Assembly: GCA_003567135.1 (NCBI GenBank) | Contig: PXAI01000175.1 | Span: forward strand, 1 to 7,636 | Length of the DNA stretch: 7,636 bases | Direction: 5' to 3' | Origin: Balneolia bacterium | GTDB taxonomy: Bacteria > Bacteroidota > Rhodothermia > Balneolales > Cyclonatronaceae | In this document: piece after piece, positions 5,971-7,636 of the stretch | Position numbering within the stretch: position 1 is the first letter of the stretch | How the letters are laid out: the number at the start of each line of letters is the position of its first letter | The notes under the pieces: generated by a model | The model's database searches: none | What the model was told of the DNA's origin: nothing | Seen by the model: the letters and a program-made list of their open reading frames with translations, nothing else | Program-made: the position numbers and the translations under genes

Positions 5971-6960
5971 TCAGGAATCAGCAATTACGTGATCATCCAC
6001 CAGGTGTGCCGGTTTTATTACGCCAAACTGATCAATGAATTTGACTTCGGCTTTCATTTCGAAACCTGTTTTGTTCTCCACGTCCTTACGGATTTTTCTG
6101 ATTAGCCAGAGCACATCCGCAGCCTTGGCATTTCCTTCGTTGTTAATAAAATTCGCGTGTTCTTCAGATACCACGGCATCCCCTTTCCTGAACCCCTTAT
6201 AGCCTAAATCTTCAATCACTTTTCCCGGCGGACCGTATTTCACATAAATTTGCGGATTACTTATAAACGTCGATCCGCAGTTTGGCAGCTTTTGCGGAAA
6301 TTTTTTCCGTCGGGAAATCAGAATCTCCAGCATTTCATCCCGAATTTCCTGGTACGGCCTGCGCTCTGTGAACCGAAGCAGCGCCTCGGTTATGATATAA
6401 CCGTTTTCCTGAAAAACAGATGTTCGGTAGGCAAACCCACACTCTTCACGACTAAACTCTTTAATCTCACCATCAGGTGCCACGGCGGTCACCGTTTCAA
6501 TATGACTGCCAATTCCTTTACGCTGACTCCCGCCGTTCATACAAATCAGTCCGCCAAGCGTGCCCGGAATTCCTGCCGTATGCTCAATTCCGCTGAACCC
6601 GTTCTGAGCCGCCTTCCTTGCAAAAAAAGGCATCCAGATTCCCGACTGCCCCCACAGAGTATCATCACTTTCCCTGAAATCACACATTTTATCCCCGATT
6701 TGTATACAGGGGATTCGCAGTCCTTCATCTGCAAAAAGCAAATTACTGGTTGAGCCAATTACGATAAACGGAATGTCCTGCGCTGTCAGATAACTAACCA
6801 ACCTGGCCACATCCTCTGTGCCGGACGGGCGAATCAGGCAATCCGCTGAGCCGCCAATTTTCCACCGGCTCATCTCAGATAAATCCGCATTTTCCACCAC
6901 GCCACCGGGCAGGTTTTTCTTTATCTCGTTTAGCTGATGGGGTTGCAGGAGGGGGTTCAT
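5971..6960 (-). CDS. murB: UDP-N-acetylmuramate dehydrogenase (MurB-type FAD reductase)
   Basis: MurB uses FAD and NADPH to reduce UDP-GlcNAc-enolpyruvate to UDP-MurNAc in peptidoglycan synthesis. The 329-residue protein shows the FAD-binding RWKIGGSAD (32-40) and VIGSTSNLL (67-75), the GIEHTAGIPGTLGG loop (124-137), FAYRTS (176-181, Arg179), NCGSTFISNP (227-236, Ser230), EEHANFINNEGNAKAADV (266-283) and AEVKFI (304-309, Glu305). Arg179, Ser230 and Glu305 match the catalytic Arg159, Ser229 and Glu325 of E. coli MurB, so it looks active. The short form with GSTFxxNP fits type II MurB. About 20 residues follow the usual C-terminal strand. The setting is unusual: it lies inside a polysaccharide operon rather than a division/cell-wall cluster. 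It may be the housekeeping enzyme or a paralogue acting on a surface sugar; the sequence cannot decide. Confidence 0.9.
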   Translation of the reverse strand: MNPLLQPHQLNEIKKNLPGGVVENADLSEMSRWKIGGSADCLIRPSGTEDVARLVSYLTAQDIPFIVIGSTSNLLFADEGLRIPCIQIGDKMCDFRESDDTLWGQSGIWMPFFARKAAQNGFSGIEHTAGIPGTLGGLICMNGGSQRKGIGSHIETVTAVAPDGEIKEFSREECGFAYRTSVFQENGYIITEALLRFTERRPYQEIRDEMLEILISRRKKFPQKLPNCGSTFISNPQIYVKYGPPGKVIEDLGYKGFRKGDAVVSEEHANFINNEGNAKAADVLWLIRKIRKDVENKTGFEMKAEVKFIDQFGVIKPAHLVDDHVIADS

Positions 6961-7015
6961 TCGGATTGGCGACGTGATGGTCTGGTTAAGATCAAGTTTG
7001 ATACAGGTTTTCTAA

Positions 7016-7636
7016 CTAAACAGTGACCGACTTCTTTTCTTTAAGGCTTTCGATTGCCGCAAAAGAGGCGAGGGTAGTGTTTATGATTTCGGTGAAGGGG
7101 ATGAGTGGTGCGCCGCCTTTTTTCCAACGCTCGAACAGAAGTTTGAACTGTTTGTTATGGCCTTTATCCTGCGGGGTTTTGAGAAGTTTTGATGAAATCG
7201 AAAGGCCTTTGCTGAATCCATATCCGTCGAGACGCCTGAAGTTGTCAAGGATCAGGTTTTTATTCTGATAGAATACCTCAACGCGCTCTTTCGAGTAGGA
7301 TTTATGGCCATTTGCGAAATAGTTGATCACGCCTAATGATCCGTTTTCATATTTCAGATGGATGGATGCGTTATCGGTATACAGATCCGGATTCTGACCC
7401 ATCGCCTGCATGCTTACTTCTTTAACCAGCGAGCCCGTTAAGTAGGTAATCAGATCGATGTAGTGACACGCTTCGCCGATAATGCGCCCTCCGCCTTTTT
7501 CGGGATCGTGGACCCATACCTCAGGCGGGATGTATCCGGCATTCATCGTTGCGATTACGTTCATCGGACCCGGCTGATCCCCAAGCAGGGATTTCATTTT
7601 TTCCGCGTGTGGTGAAAATCTTCGGTTAAACCCGAC
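7016..7636 (-). CDS. Gfo/Idh/MocA-family oxidoreductase, C-terminal part (runs off right edge)
   Basis: The window holds 206 C-terminal codons. The frame is open to the last base, and the true reading starts VGFNRRFSPHAEKMKSLLGD, upstream of the internal ATG at 7597. GFNRRFSPH closes the NAD(P)-binding Rossmann domain, and GGGRIIGEACHYIDLITYL (48-66 of the visible part) carries the family's conserved histidine (His58). The rest forms the alpha/beta substrate domain. These motifs closely match the C-terminal half of the bi-domain proteins that fuse a zinc-type alcohol dehydrogenase to a Gfo/Idh/MocA domain. Those proteins commonly sit beside heparinase II/III and WecB genes in surface polysaccharide loci. 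The fused N-terminal half would lie outside the window and is inferred. The gene is 55 nt upstream of the murB-like gene, probably in the same operon. Substrate unknown; likely a sugar nucleotide. Confidence 0.82.
   Translation of the reverse strand, partial: VGFNRRFSPHAEKMKSLLGDQPGPMNVIATMNAGYIPPEVWVHDPEKGGGRIIGEACHYIDLITYLTGSLVKEVSMQAMGQNPDLYTDNASIHLKYENGSLGVINYFANGHKSYSKERVEVFYQNKNLILDNFRRLDGYGFSKGLSISSKLLKTPQDKGHNKQFKLLFERWKKGGAPLIPFTEIINTTLASFAAIESLKEKKSVTV

Noticed and set aside
6250..6753. 167-codon plus-strand frame opposite the murB-like gene
   Set aside because: It is antisense to a well-supported coding region and its peptide is low in family-like motifs. It is a shadow frame.
7016..7597. 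Reading the oxidoreductase as a 193-residue protein starting at the ATG at 7597
   Set aside because: The frame is open upstream and encodes the conserved VGFNRRFSPHAEK segment, so this ATG is internal and the gene is cut by the window edge.
1..7636. tRNA, rRNA, CRISPR array or complete insertion sequence
   Set aside because: No cloverleaf, rRNA-like stretch, regular spaced direct repeats or transposase frame was seen on either strand.

Overview
The window is mostly the downstream part of a minus-strand cell-surface polysaccharide (capsule, O-antigen or exopolysaccharide) gene cluster. Bacteroidota or the related Balneolota/Rhodothermota is the most plausible origin. This is inferred from gene content, moderate GC, the lack of clear Shine-Dalgarno sequences before most starts, and several non-ATG starts; it is not proven.

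Transcription runs from high to low coordinates. From the right edge the order is: the C-terminal part of a Gfo/Idh/MocA sugar oxidoreductase (cut by the window edge), a complete MurB-type FAD reductase, a WecB-type UDP-GlcNAc 2-epimerase, a heparinase II/III-fold protein without an evident signal peptide, and a family-4 glycosyltransferase. Gaps are 55 and 35 nt, followed by overlaps of 4 and 1 nt, so these five genes look like one operon. A 632-bp stretch without a convincing intact gene follows. It holds a long near-perfect foldback, a decayed antitoxin-like small gene and an imperfect inverted repeat. After it comes an extended-SDR nucleotide-sugar epimerase/reductase with a TTG start, closed by a strong intrinsic terminator with a UUCG loop.

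Beyond the terminator lies a 226-bp MITE-like element with perfect 14-bp terminal inverted repeats, flanked by a 4-bp direct repeat (ATAG) and containing nested hairpins. At the extreme left edge are the first 26 residues of a MATE-family transporter, also on the minus strand.

In terms of function, WecB would supply UDP-ManNAc and the oxidoreductase and SDR would tailor nucleotide sugars. The glycosyltransferase would add one of these sugars to the lipid-linked repeat unit. The jobs of the MurB-like reductase and the heparinase-fold protein in a biosynthetic cluster are the least settled. The non-coding repeats, especially the MITE-like element and the 54-nt foldback, are the clearest structures not explained by genes.
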